From positions 105,402 to 169,401 of the forward strand of contig CAMCVS010000001.1 of the NCBI GenBank assembly GCA_945881965.1: DNA of 64,000 nt, in the 5' to 3' direction. The notes under the pieces were generated by a model, which worked only from the letters and a program-made list of their open reading frames with translations, was not told where the DNA came from and did no database searches. The position numbers and the translations under genes are program-made. This document shows, one piece after another, positions 8,896 to 18,728 of the stretch. Within the stretch, counting starts at the first letter, position 1. Each line of letters starts with the position of its first letter. The stretch comes from Paracoccus haematequi (lineage in GTDB: Bacteria > Pseudomonadota > Alphaproteobacteria > Rhodobacterales > Rhodobacteraceae).

Positions 8896-10559
8896 GGTTT
8901 GTCGCGCATATCCGGCGCGCGGCGGCCGACATAATGCGCGACCAGTTCGGGGTCCAGATCAGATTCGCCCACCACGCCGATCAGCACGCCCTTGCGGTAT
9001 CCCTTGCCGCGCGCCGCGATGAAGGCGTCGTTCGGGAACGTCGTCCGCGCTGCCGGACGCCGCGCCCAGCGGTGCAGCCGGTCATACAGCCGCGCGCGGA
9101 CACCCTCATGCGCGTCAGACGCGCCCAGATCGACCAACTCGCCCGGATCATTGCGCAGATCGAACAGCATGGGCCGGATTCCGCCGTCGAAATGCACCAT
9201 CTTCCAGCGCCCGTCATGCACCATGAACATGCGCGCCTCGCGCGGGTGCAGGCCCAGCTTGCCCGCCAGCGGTGTGGCGGAATAATCGTATTCGCAGAAC
9301 ACCGCATCGCGCGCAGGCGCCGCCCCGCCACGCAGCATGGGCAACAGCGACTGCCCTTCAAGGATGTGATCAAGCCGGGCCGGATCGCCCCCCGCCACCT
9401 GCACAAAGGTCGGCACCAGGTCGATGCACTCCACCAGCGAGTCACAGACCGTGCCGCGCGTTGCCTCCGCCTGTTCCGACGGGTCATAGATGATCAGCGG
9501 CACCTTCACGCTGGCGTTCTGAAAGAACGTCTTTTCGCCCAGCCAATGGTCGCCCAAGAAATCGCCGTGATCGGATGTGATCACGATCAGCGTGTCATCC
9601 ATCCGCCCGGTGGTTTCCAGCCAGTCGAACAACACCCCCATCTGGTCATCGCATTGCTTGATCAGCCCCATATAGGCGCGCAGCACCTTGTCCCGCACAT
9701 CATCACGCGACAGCGCCTGACCCACCGGGGCGCGCTGAAACCCGGCATAGACCGGATGATCGGTGGCACGTTCGGCATCAGACGCCACGCGGGGCAGGAA
9801 ATCCTGCGGGCCATACATGGATGCATAGGGTTCGGGCACGATATAGGGCCAGTGCGGCTTGATATAGCTCAGGTGGCAGCACCACGGCGCGGTGGCCCCG
9901 GCGATGAATTCCATCGCGCGGCGGGTCAAGTAGGGGGTTTCGCTGTCGGTTTCGCGGACATTCGCGGGCTGGTCCGAGTTTTCCAGAAACCAGCCCGACA
10001 GCACATTGCCCGCATCATCAACGCCGGAATTGGCATGATCATGCCACGGATTGTCACCCGCATAGCCCTGGGCGCGCAGATAATCGTTGTATTTCAACGC
10101 GCCGCCGGGATCATACATCCCGTCCGGGCCTTCGGGGCGCATGCCGTCATCGCGTTCGAACACGTCGAACCCACATTCCGACACCCGCGCGCCGATCACG
10201 CTGTCGGGTTCCAGCCCCAGCCGCGCCATGCCCGCCGCGTCAGCCTTCATATGCGTCTTGCCGACCAGCCAGCATCCCATGCCCGCATCGCGCAGATGAT
10301 CGCCCAGCGTCAACTCGCCCACCTTCAGCGGCACGTTGTTCCAGCTTGCACCGTGGCTATGCACATACCGCCCCGTATAGGTGGACATGCGCGACGGGCC
10401 ACAAAGCGGCGACTGGATATAGGCGTTGTCGAACCGCACCCCCCGCGCTGCCAGCCGGTCGATATGCGGCGTGTGCAGATGCGGATGGCCATAGCAGGAC
10501 AGGTAATCCCAGCGCAGTTGGTCAAACATGATGAAAAGGATGTTTTTCGGTTCCGCCAT
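8892..10559 (-). CDS. Type I sulfatase / phosphonate monoester hydrolase-like
   Basis: This encodes 555 residues. The formylglycine signature CGPSRMSTYTGR is complete, with Cys53 as the residue converted to formylglycine. The N-terminal metal site reads IMFDQLRWD, the DQ variant seen in phosphonate monoester hydrolases rather than the DD of many arylsulfatases. A second metal cluster is in TSDHGDFLGDHWLGEK. No signal peptide is visible, so it is probably cytoplasmic. The enzyme would hydrolyse a sulfate, phosphate or phosphonate ester. It is divergent from a family-5 ABC operon with a possible Pho-type box between them, which fits phosphorus or sulfur ester scavenging. Confidence 0.85.
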   Translation of the reverse strand: MAEPKNILFIMFDQLRWDYLSCYGHPHLHTPHIDRLAARGVRFDNAYIQSPLCGPSRMSTYTGRYVHSHGASWNNVPLKVGELTLGDHLRDAGMGCWLVGKTHMKADAAGMARLGLEPDSVIGARVSECGFDVFERDDGMRPEGPDGMYDPGGALKYNDYLRAQGYAGDNPWHDHANSGVDDAGNVLSGWFLENSDQPANVRETDSETPYLTRRAMEFIAGATAPWCCHLSYIKPHWPYIVPEPYASMYGPQDFLPRVASDAERATDHPVYAGFQRAPVGQALSRDDVRDKVLRAYMGLIKQCDDQMGVLFDWLETTGRMDDTLIVITSDHGDFLGDHWLGEKTFFQNASVKVPLIIYDPSEQAEATRGTVCDSLVECIDLVPTFVQVAGGDPARLDHILEGQSLLPMLRGGAAPARDAVFCEYDYSATPLAGKLGLHPREARMFMVHDGRWKMVHFDGGIRPMLFDLRNDPGELVDLGASDAHEGVRARLYDRLHRWARRPAARTTFPNDAFIAARGKGYRKGVLIGVVGESDLDPELVAHYVGRRAPDMRDKP

Positions 10560-10633
10560 GCCGCCCTCCTGCGCGTTTCAACGGTCAGGCTAACGAAAGG
10601 TGCTGCGCCCGGAAAGCTGCGAATATCCTCCAG

Positions 10634-10651
10634 CCGTCACGCCGGTGTCAC
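10634..10651 (+). promoter_or_regulatory. Possible Pho-type box upstream of the 10699 ABC operon
   Basis: The sequence CCGTCAC-GCCG-GTGTCAC is a direct repeat with exactly 11-bp period, matching the spacing of PhoB boxes (CTGTCAT-N4-CTGTCAT) and most of each half-site. It lies 47 bases before the ATG at 10699. It is a single copy in GC-rich DNA, so chance is possible. Confidence 0.35.
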
Positions 10652-10698
10652 CCGCGCGCATTAACCTTTGCGCTATTCACACCCCATCGGAGATTGCC

Positions 10699-12195
10699 AT
10701 GACCGCCTTTCGCGCCGCTGCCACTGCTGCATTGCCGGCTGCCTTGCTGGCCGCATTGATTGCCGCCACCCCCGCCCTTGCCGAAACCACCCTGTCCATC
10801 GGCACGCAGCAGGAACCCACCAGCCTTGACCCCACGGCGGATGCCACCGCGTCCATCGACGGGATGCTGGTGCAGAACGTGTATGAAACCCTGACCCAGG
10901 TGAACGAACCGGGCGAAGTGCTGCCGCAGCTGGCGAAATCCTGGACGGTGTCGCCCGATGGGTTGGTCTATGATTTCGCGCTGCAATCCGGTGTGACGTT
11001 CCATGACGGCACCACCTTTGACGCCAATGACGTCAAGTTCAGCTTTGACCGCGCGATGGCCGAAGGCAGCGTGAACCCGTCCAAGTCGATCTTTGCCCCT
11101 ATTGCGTCCGTCGAGGTCACCGCGCCGGACGCCATCCGCATTACGCTGAAACAGAAAGACGGGTTCTTCCTGTTCAACATCGCGCAGGGCGATGCGTCCA
11201 TCGTGGCCCCCGAAAGCGTGGATGGCAACGCGACCAAGCCGATGGGCACCGGGCCATTCATGTTCACCGACTGGACCCGGGGCGACCGTCTGGTGCTGAC
11301 GAAAAACGCCGCATGGCGTGATGCCGGATCGGTGGCGATTGACCGTGTCGAATTCCGCTTTATCGCCGAACCCGCCGCCGCGACAGCCGCCATGCTGGCC
11401 GGCGAAATCGACGCCTTCCCCGGCTTTCCGGCCCCTGAATTGATGGAACAATTCGAAGCCGATCCCCGCTTCACCGTCGTCGTCGGGTCCACCGAGGGCG
11501 AGGTGATCCTCGCCATGAACAACTCGGACGAGGTGCTGAAAGACATCGGCGTCCGCCGCGCGATCAGCCATGCCCTGAACCGCGACGCGATCATCGACGG
11601 CGCGATGTATGGCCGCGCCCAGCCCATCGGCAGCTTCTTTGCGCCGCACCATGTGTCCTATGTCGATCTGACCGGCACCTATCCGCATGATGTCGCCAAG
11701 GCCAAGGCGCTGTTGGCCGAGGCTGGCGTGACCGCGCCCGAATTCCTGCTGCGCGTGCCGCCCTTCCCCTATGCCACCCGGTCGGCGGAAATCATTCAGG
11801 GCCAACTGGCCGACGCCGGCATGACCGTGAAAATCGAGAACGTCGAATGGGGTTTCTGGCTGGACGAGGTGTTCAAGAAGAAAAACTATGACCTCTCGAT
11901 CATCGCGCATACCTCGCCCAACGATCTGGGCAATTTCGCGCGCGGGCCGGATTACTTCTACGGCTATGACAACCCCGAGTTTGTGAAACTCTGGGACGCG
12001 ATCAAGTTCGAGGCCGATCCCGTCAAGCGCGACGCCCTGCTGAAGGACGCGCAGCGCATGGTGGCCGATCAGGCGGTGCATGGTTTCCTGTTCCAACTGC
12101 CAAAGCTGGGCGTCTATGCCAAGGGCGTCACCGGGTTCTGGAACAGCTCGCCCGTGCTGTATCAGCCGCTGGCGACCGTCGCCAAGGCCAACTGA
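10699..12195 (+). CDS. Family-5 ABC substrate-binding protein
   Basis: This encodes 498 residues. ATG at 10699 follows GGAG and starts a Sec signal peptide ending in ATPALAE. The mature region has the family hallmarks: LDPTADATASIDGMLVQNVYETL, the YDFALQSGVTFHDGTTFDANDVKFSF block, and RRAISHALNRDAI. It would capture a peptide, nickel complex or other oligomeric solute in the periplasm. It heads an operon with two permeases, two ATPases and a metallophosphoesterase; a 9-bp GC hairpin at 12205-12227 separates it from the permease. The substrate cannot be read from sequence. Confidence 0.9.
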   Translation: MTAFRAAATAALPAALLAALIAATPALAETTLSIGTQQEPTSLDPTADATASIDGMLVQNVYETLTQVNEPGEVLPQLAKSWTVSPDGLVYDFALQSGVTFHDGTTFDANDVKFSFDRAMAEGSVNPSKSIFAPIASVEVTAPDAIRITLKQKDGFFLFNIAQGDASIVAPESVDGNATKPMGTGPFMFTDWTRGDRLVLTKNAAWRDAGSVAIDRVEFRFIAEPAAATAAMLAGEIDAFPGFPAPELMEQFEADPRFTVVVGSTEGEVILAMNNSDEVLKDIGVRRAISHALNRDAIIDGAMYGRAQPIGSFFAPHHVSYVDLTGTYPHDVAKAKALLAEAGVTAPEFLLRVPPFPYATRSAEIIQGQLADAGMTVKIENVEWGFWLDEVFKKKNYDLSIIAHTSPNDLGNFARGPDYFYGYDNPEFVKLWDAIKFEADPVKRDALLKDAQRMVADQAVHGFLFQLPKLGVYAKGVTGFWNSSPVLYQPLATVAKAN

Positions 12196-12204
12196 TGCAC
12201 GGAC

Positions 12205-12227
12205 CGGGCGGGGGCAATCCCCGCCCG
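12205..12227 (+). other. GC-rich hairpin between binding-protein and permease genes
   Basis: CGGGCGGGG and CCCCGCCCG form a perfect 9-bp stem with a GCAAT loop directly after the binding-protein stop. No T-tract follows on the coding strand, so it looks like a transcript-protecting hairpin that raises binding-protein mRNA over the downstream genes, not a full terminator. Confidence 0.6.
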
Positions 12228-12238
12228 ACCCACCCGGA

Positions 12239-13183
12239 ATGACCCTGCTGATCCTGCGCCGGTTGCTCGGCTTTGCCCTGACACTGCTGGCCATCTCGGC
12301 AGCGGTGTTTTTCCTCATGAACGTGCTGCCGGGTGATCCGGCGATGGTGATCCTGGGGATCGAATCGACCGAAGACGCCCGCGCCGCGCTGCGCGACCAG
12401 TTGGGCCTGAACGACCCGGTGATCTGGCGCTATCTGGCGTGGCTGGGCGGCGCGGTGCAGGGCGATTTCGGCGTGTCCTACAGTTTCAAGGTGCCGGTGG
12501 CGGAACTGATCGCCGAACGCCTGCCGATGACGCTGGCGCTGGCGGGGCTGGCCACCGTGGTGACGGTGGCGCTGGCGCTGGTGCTGGGCGTCTATGCCGC
12601 CACGCATCACGGCCGCGCGGGGGATTGGGCGGTGATGGCGTTTTCGCAACTGGGCATTGCGATCCCGGCCTTCTGGCTGTCGATGCTGCTGGTGATCCTG
12701 TTCGCGGTGACGCTGCGCTGGCTGCCCCCCGGCGGCTTTCCGGGCTGGGATGACCCCATCGCCGCGCTGCGCGCGCTGATCCTGCCCGCGACCGCGCTGG
12801 CGCTGGTGCAATCGGCGGTGCTGGCGCGGGTGACCCGGTCGGCCATGCTGGAGGTGATGCGCCAGACCTATATCCGCACAGCGACCGCGACGGGCCTCAG
12901 CCCCGCCCGCGTGATGTGGCGCCATGCGCTGCCCAATGCGCTCGTTCCCATCGTGACGATCATCGGGATGCAGGTCGCCAATCTGGTCACCGGGACCATC
13001 GTTATCGAGAATGTGTTCTACCTGCCGGGGTTGGGGCGGCTGGTGTTTCAGGCGATATCGAACCGCGATCTGATCACCGTGCAGGCGATGGTCACGCTGT
13101 TCGCCGCCATCGTCGTCACCGCGAATTTCCTCGTTGATCTGGCCTATCTGTGGATCGACCCCCGCCTGCGGGCGCGGACATGA
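12239..13183 (+). CDS. ABC transporter permease, DppB/OppB type
   Basis: This encodes 314 residues with six predicted helices. The start MTLLILRRLLGFALTLLAIS and the motif VFFLMNVLPGDPA are diagnostic of the first permease of family-5 importers. The EAA-type cytoplasmic loop is TATGLSPARVMWRHALPNALVP, which contacts the ATPases. The ATG at 12239 overlaps nothing upstream; earlier in-frame codons run through the hairpin and are rejected. The next permease overlaps by four bases (ATGA). Confidence 0.92.
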   Translation: MTLLILRRLLGFALTLLAISAAVFFLMNVLPGDPAMVILGIESTEDARAALRDQLGLNDPVIWRYLAWLGGAVQGDFGVSYSFKVPVAELIAERLPMTLALAGLATVVTVALALVLGVYAATHHGRAGDWAVMAFSQLGIAIPAFWLSMLLVILFAVTLRWLPPGGFPGWDDPIAALRALILPATALALVQSAVLARVTRSAMLEVMRQTYIRTATATGLSPARVMWRHALPNALVPIVTIIGMQVANLVTGTIVIENVFYLPGLGRLVFQAISNRDLITVQAMVTLFAAIVVTANFLVDLAYLWIDPRLRART

Positions 13184-13995
13184 GGCTGCCCGCGAACCTG
13201 CTGATCGGCGGCACCTTGGTGGCGCTGGTGCTGGGCACGGCGGCGCTGTCGCTGGTCTGGACCCCGCATGACGCCACCCGCATCGTCGTGGCGATGAAAT
13301 TCCAGCCGCCGTCGTGGTCACACCCGCTGGGCACCGACCAGTTGGGCCGCGATGTGGTGTCGCAACTGATGGTCGGTGCGCGTAATTCGGTGGCGATTGC
13401 GCTGGTGGCGGTGCTGCTGGGCGGGGGCATCGGCACGGCGCTGGGGCTGTTGGCGGCAGCAGTCGGCGGTTGGGTCGAAGAGGTCGTGATGCGGCTTGCG
13501 GATTTCAGCTTTGCCTTTCCGGCGCTGCTGTTCGCCATCATGCTGGCGGCCGTGTTCGGCCCGTCGCTGACCAATGCGGTCATCGCCATCGCCTTTATCA
13601 ACATCCCGGTCTTTGCCCGCGTCGCCCGGGCATCCGCCGCGCAGGTCTGGACGCGGGGCTATGTGCTGGCCGCTGCCTCGGCGGGGCGCGGGCGGGCGGC
13701 GATCACATGGGACCATGTCATCCCCAATGTGCTGGCCCCGGTCACCGTGCAACTGACCATTGAATTTGCCGTGGGTATCTTGGCCGAAGCCGCGCTGAGT
13801 TACCTCGGCCTCGGCGTCCAGCCCCCCACCCCAAGCTGGGGCCGGATGCTGTCCGAGGCGCAGACTCTGTTATACCTCGCCCCGCAACTGGCGATCTGGC
13901 CGGGGGTCTGCATCATGGTGGCGGTCTTGGGGTTCAACCTGCTGGGCGACGGGCTGCGCGACCTGTCCGACCCGATGCTGCGGCGGGCGCGGTGA
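13180..13995 (+). CDS. ABC transporter permease, DppC/OppC type
   Basis: This encodes 271 residues. It shows LGTDQLGRDVVSQLMVGARNS, the usual periplasmic-to-membrane junction of DppC-type subunits, and the EAA loop AASAGRGRAAITWDHVIPNV. The C-terminus GDGLRDLSDPMLRRAR is also typical. It pairs with the DppB-like permease whose stop it overlaps, and the following ATPase starts on its last stop base (TGATG). Confidence 0.92.
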   Translation: MRLPANLLIGGTLVALVLGTAALSLVWTPHDATRIVVAMKFQPPSWSHPLGTDQLGRDVVSQLMVGARNSVAIALVAVLLGGGIGTALGLLAAAVGGWVEEVVMRLADFSFAFPALLFAIMLAAVFGPSLTNAVIAIAFINIPVFARVARASAAQVWTRGYVLAAASAGRGRAAITWDHVIPNVLAPVTVQLTIEFAVGILAEAALSYLGLGVQPPTPSWGRMLSEAQTLLYLAPQLAIWPGVCIMVAVLGFNLLGDGLRDLSDPMLRRAR

Positions 13996-14923
13996 TGCTA
14001 GAGGTGTCCGGCCTATCGGTGGCGTTCAAGGCCGGGTTGGCGCTGCGCGGGGCCGCGCTGACGCTGGCAAAGGGCGAACGGTTGGGCATCGCGGGCGAAA
14101 GCGGATCGGGCAAGACGCTCTTGGGCCTGTCCTTGCTGGGCATGGCCCCCGAAGCGGCGCACGTCACCGGATCGGTGCAATTCGACGGGCAGGAGTTGGT
14201 TGGCGCGCCGGAAACCGCGCTGCGCAGCTTACGTGGTCAGCGCATCGCGATGGTGTTTCAGGAACCACTATCCGCGCTGAACCCCTTGCGCCGCGTGGGC
14301 GACCTGATCGCGGAACCCCTGCGCCTGCATCGCGGGCTGTCGCGCGCCGCCGCACTGGACCGCGCGGCGGCGTTACTGGCCGAGGTCGGCCTGCCCGACC
14401 CCACCGCCCGCCTGCGGCAATACCCGCACGAGATGTCAGGCGGTCAGCGCCAGCGGGTGACCATCGCGCTTGCCTTGGCCTGCGACCCCGATCTGTTGAT
14501 CGCCGATGAACCCACTACCGCGCTGGATGTGCAGGTCGCGGCCCATATCCTTGACCTGCTGCGCGACCTGTCCACACGCCGCCGTATGGCGTTGATCCTG
14601 ATCAGCCATGACCTGCGCGCCATTGCCCGTGTCACTGACCGGCTGGCAATCCTCTATGGCGGCGATATCGTCGAACAGGGACCGACGGCGGATGTGCTGG
14701 CCGCGCCGCGCCACCCCTATACCCAAGGCCTGATCGCTGCGCGCCCCGTCTTGTCGGCCAGCCGCGACCGCCGCCAGCCCCTGCCCACCATCCCCGGCAA
14801 CGTGCCCGCCTTGGCCGACCTGCCACCCGGATGCCGTTTCTCGGGGCGCTGTCCGGTGGAACTGCCGCACTGCCACAGCACCCGTCCCACCGGAAACCCC
14901 GCCTGCCACCGCGAGGCCACGTG

Positions 14924-14924
<1 letters not shown>
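13995..14924 (+). CDS. ABC transporter ATPase, DppD/OppD type
   Basis: This encodes 309 residues. Walker A is GESGSGKT, the signature is MSGGQRQR, Walker B is DLLIADEP and the switch is ISHD, so it should be catalytically competent. The C-terminal oligopeptide-transporter extension with paired cysteines (GCRFSGRCPVELPHC) is present, as in DppD proteins. A GTG three bases upstream is an alternative start. It forms a heterodimer with the next ATPase, whose ATG overlaps its stop by one base. Confidence 0.92.
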
Positions 14925-15679
<755 letters not shown>

Positions 15680-15688
15680 GAGGCCCCT

Positions 15689-16441
15689 ATGACCGACCTG
15701 TCCTTTCTGCATCTGACCGACCCGCACCTGCACCCTGATCACCCCGTGCGGGCAGAACGTCTGGCCGCCGCACTGGCCGACGCCGTGGCGCTGGATGTCG
15801 ATTTCGTCGCCATCACCGGCGATCTGACCGATGACGGCGATATCCCCAGCTACAGCGTTCTGCGCGACCTGCTGGAGGAATGCCCGGTGCCGGTGCTGAC
15901 GTGTCTGGGCAACCACGACAATGCCGAGAACTTCGCCACTGTGATGCCCGACCGGGCGCGGGCCTGGCGGGTGGCCGAGGTGGCGGGCGTGCGGCTGGTG
16001 TTCCTTGACACGCTTGTCGCGGGCCGCACCGGCGGCGCGCTGGACGCGGGCCTGCTGAGCGAAGTCGCCGCGCACCTGGCCGAACCGTCGCTGCTGTTCC
16101 TGCACCACCCGCCCGACATGGACGGCACCGGCCCCGCCTGGGACCGCCTCGACCCCGCCTCGACCGCCGCGCTGGCGGAATTGCTGCCACAGATCGCGGG
16201 GGTGTTCTGTGGCCATGCCCATCTCGACCGGGTCACGATCTGGCAGGGCGTGCCGGTCTTTGCCCATGCCGGCCTGTCCTCCGCCATCGACCCGCGCGAA
16301 ACCACCCTGCTGCGGGTGACCGAAGGCGCCGGCTACACCATCGTCCGCTGGCAGGGCGGGGCGCTGTCCGTCACCAATGTGGCCCTGCACCCCGCGCGCC
16401 CGCATATCATCGATGTCGCGCTGGAGCGGTTGCGGCCCTGA
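15689..16441 (+). CDS. CpdA/GpdQ-type calcineurin-like metallophosphoesterase
   Basis: This encodes 250 residues with a complete two-metal set: DPHLH near residue 11, GDLTDDG, GNHD, LHHPP and GHAH. It lacks a signal peptide and should be cytoplasmic. Relatives hydrolyse cyclic AMP (CpdA) or glycerophosphodiesters (GpdQ). As the last gene of the ABC operon, nine bases after the ATPase, it may process the imported phosphodiester; alternatively it is a cAMP phosphodiesterase, relevant to the two cyclases at 28621 and 30010. Confidence 0.82.
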   Translation: MTDLSFLHLTDPHLHPDHPVRAERLAAALADAVALDVDFVAITGDLTDDGDIPSYSVLRDLLEECPVPVLTCLGNHDNAENFATVMPDRARAWRVAEVAGVRLVFLDTLVAGRTGGALDAGLLSEVAAHLAEPSLLFLHHPPDMDGTGPAWDRLDPASTAALAELLPQIAGVFCGHAHLDRVTIWQGVPVFAHAGLSSAIDPRETTLLRVTEGAGYTIVRWQGGALSVTNVALHPARPHIIDVALERLRP

Positions 16442-16495
16442 CAGTTGCCGGTTGCAATGCTGGGGGTATGGTGCAGGTGAAGGGTGGGGGTTGGG

Positions 16496-18658
16496 ATGGT
16501 TGAGTGGCTTTGTACTTTGACGACCGACCATTGGGCGCTTGCCATCGCTATTATGGCACTTCTCGGTCTTGATGGACGGAGCGGCTTCAAAGCTGTGCGT
16601 TGGGTTTTACGCCTTGGCAAACCTGACCCCGTTATCCCCATGCCGGTCGTGGTTCACCATCCCGCACCACCACCGCTACCCCCGGCACCGCGCTACCGAT
16701 CCGCGATGCCCGCAGGTCGCCCGGTTATCGGGCGCGACGCTGAGTTGGCAGAAATTCGTGCGGTCATGAACGCGCGTAAACTGGCCGGGGTGGTGCTGGC
16801 GGGCCAAGGCGGTGTCGGTAAGTCCACGATCGCGCGGCATTATGTCGAAACGTTTGATGGGGACTATCACGGCATCATCTGGACGCGCGCCGCCACACGG
16901 CAGGAAGTGATCGACGCGCTGGGTGATGTTTCACTCCACTTTGGCCTGCCCCTGCCAAAGCCGGTGTTGGAAACGGATGCAAAAGCAATCGTGGCGAAGA
17001 TATTTGAATCCGCGCGCCCGTGGCTGATCGTGTTCGACAACGTCGAGGATCGCGCGGATATCGACGGGCTGGTGCCTGCCGGGGCGCATGTGATCGTCAC
17101 CACGCGGCAGGGCGCGGGATGGGATGGCTGGCAGGCGCTGCGGGCCGAGGTGCTGGCGTTCGATACCCCCGACGCGCCTGCGGTGCGGCTGTTGATGGAG
17201 GCGGCGGGGCGGACGGATGGCGCAGATGACGCCCGCGCGCTGGCCGAGGTGCTGGGCGGGCTGCCTTTGGCGCTGGTGGTGATGGGGGCCTATCTGCGCG
17301 AAGAGGCGCTGGGGTTTGCCGATGGCGGGCGACAGTTGCGCGCGGTGCTGCGGAAGGTGCCGCAGAACGCGGGCTATCCGTCATCGGTGCTGGGGGCGGT
17401 TGAACTCAGTTACCGCCACCTGTCCGATGACGCCCGGATCGTCGCGCAACTCTGCAGCTTCTGGGCCGCCGACGGGTTGGGCCCGCGCTTGATCTGCGAT
17501 GCGCCGGGCGGGTGGCTTTGGGATCGCTGGCGCACTGACCCAATCCCCGACGCGGTGCAGGCGCTGGCGCAGGATAAGGACCGGGTGCGGGCAGCGTTTT
17601 CCGACCTTTGCGCGCGGTCGATCCTGACCGGCACCGGGGATGCCCGCGCGATGCACCGCATGACCGCCGCCGCGCTGCGGGAATTAGAGGGTAACGCCTT
17701 GGCCACCGCTGCCGTGGCGCTGCTGGCGGCGGTGTATCCCTACGACTCGGACCATTCTGGAAATTTCGACACCTGCGCTCGCGTGACCCCGCATGTCCGC
17801 GCGATGCTGGACAGTGGTGCGGCGCCAGAGGTGGCGGCGTGGCAATACCTGCTGAATCAGGCGGGCGTCTATCTGACCCAAATTGCGGATTATTCAGGCG
17901 ATCTCGTCGTTTCGCAGGAAAGCCTGCGGGTGAAACAGGCGCGCGGGTTGCCGGAGTCGGATCGCGTCATCGCCGTCGGTCATGCCAATCTGGGGATGGC
18001 GTATAAGCGGCTGGGGCAATTGGACCGGGCCGAGGCGGAACTGACCCGGGCGCTGGACCTGTATCGGCTACATCGGCCCGGATCGGCGGATCATGCAGAT
18101 ACCCTCGACCTACTCGGCGGCCTGATGCTGGACCTTGCGCGCGCGGGGCAACCGGATCGGTTGGACCGGGCGGTCAAGCTGCGTCAACAGTCGCTGGCGA
18201 TCCGGCTGCGGGTGACCGGGCGCGGGACGGACCCGGTGGCGCAGGCGCTGAACAACCTTGGCGCGGCGCGCAGTCACCAAGGGCGCACCGCAGCGGCGGC
18301 GCGGCTGTATGGCGCTTCGCTAAACATCAGGCGCAAGGTGCTGCCGCCGGGGGATGCGCGGCTGGCCTACAGCGCGGTGAACACCGGCGCCACATGGCTG
18401 AAATCCCGCCGCCCCGACCTTGCCGAACCGCTGCTGCGCGAGGCGCTGGAGATTCGCGAAGACGTCTTTGCCGCGCAACCGCAGCACCCCGACCGGCGCA
18501 TCGCGGCGGGGTGGCTGATATCCTGCCTGCTGGTCCGCGCCCGTGCAGGTGTGAACCGGGGCGCGCGCGAGGCCGAGGCGAAGATGCTCTGCACCCGCTA
18601 TGGTTTCGACTTTACAGAGCGTCAGGCCATCGCCCGCCAATTCCCCGACCCGGAGTGA
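16496..18658 (+). CDS. Membrane-anchored STAND ATPase (NB-ARC-TPR)
   Basis: This encodes 720 residues from ATG 16496; a GTG at 16484 is an alternative. Residues 10-28 form a single hydrophobic helix, followed by a proline-rich linker (PAPPPLPPAP, about 57-66). The NB-ARC domain starts near residue 78 (IGRDAELAEI): Walker A GQGGVGKST at 103-111, Walker B LIVFDN at about 177-182, then VTTR and the GLPLAL motif. After a winged-helix-like region come tetratricopeptide repeats from about residue 460 (ANLGMAYKRLGQLDRAEAELTRAL and later copies). This is a signal-transduction ATPase with a sensor array at the C-terminus. No enzymatic effector domain is visible at the N-terminus, so a membrane effector or anchor is the only candidate output. 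Confidence 0.82.
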   Translation: MVEWLCTLTTDHWALAIAIMALLGLDGRSGFKAVRWVLRLGKPDPVIPMPVVVHHPAPPPLPPAPRYRSAMPAGRPVIGRDAELAEIRAVMNARKLAGVVLAGQGGVGKSTIARHYVETFDGDYHGIIWTRAATRQEVIDALGDVSLHFGLPLPKPVLETDAKAIVAKIFESARPWLIVFDNVEDRADIDGLVPAGAHVIVTTRQGAGWDGWQALRAEVLAFDTPDAPAVRLLMEAAGRTDGADDARALAEVLGGLPLALVVMGAYLREEALGFADGGRQLRAVLRKVPQNAGYPSSVLGAVELSYRHLSDDARIVAQLCSFWAADGLGPRLICDAPGGWLWDRWRTDPIPDAVQALAQDKDRVRAAFSDLCARSILTGTGDARAMHRMTAAALRELEGNALATAAVALLAAVYPYDSDHSGNFDTCARVTPHVRAMLDSGAAPEVAAWQYLLNQAGVYLTQIADYSGDLVVSQESLRVKQARGLPESDRVIAVGHANLGMAYKRLGQLDRAEAELTRALDLYRLHRPGSADHADTLDLLGGLMLDLARAGQPDRLDRAVKLRQQSLAIRLRVTGRGTDPVAQALNNLGAARSHQGRTAAAARLYGASLNIRRKVLPPGDARLAYSAVNTGATWLKSRRPDLAEPLLREALEIREDVFAAQPQHPDRRIAAGWLISCLLVRARAGVNRGAREAEAKMLCTRYGFDFTERQAIARQFPDPE

Positions 18659-18728
18659 CCCGCGCGCCACTGGACCTTGCGGGCCTGACCGCTATTTGAC
18701 GCCTGTCAACCACCGCAAAGGACAGACC

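Noticed and set aside
8640..10664. 674-codon plus-strand open frame
   Set aside because: It is antisense to the sulfatase gene and overlaps the end of the ThDP gene; composition is that of a shadow frame.
10648..12318. 556-codon minus-strand open frame
   Set aside because: It is the antisense frame of the 10699 binding-protein gene, which has a signal peptide and family motifs.
16496..18658. Firm assignment as an antiphage (Avs-type) system
   Set aside because: No nuclease, TIR or protease effector, no defence neighbours and no mobile-element context are visible.
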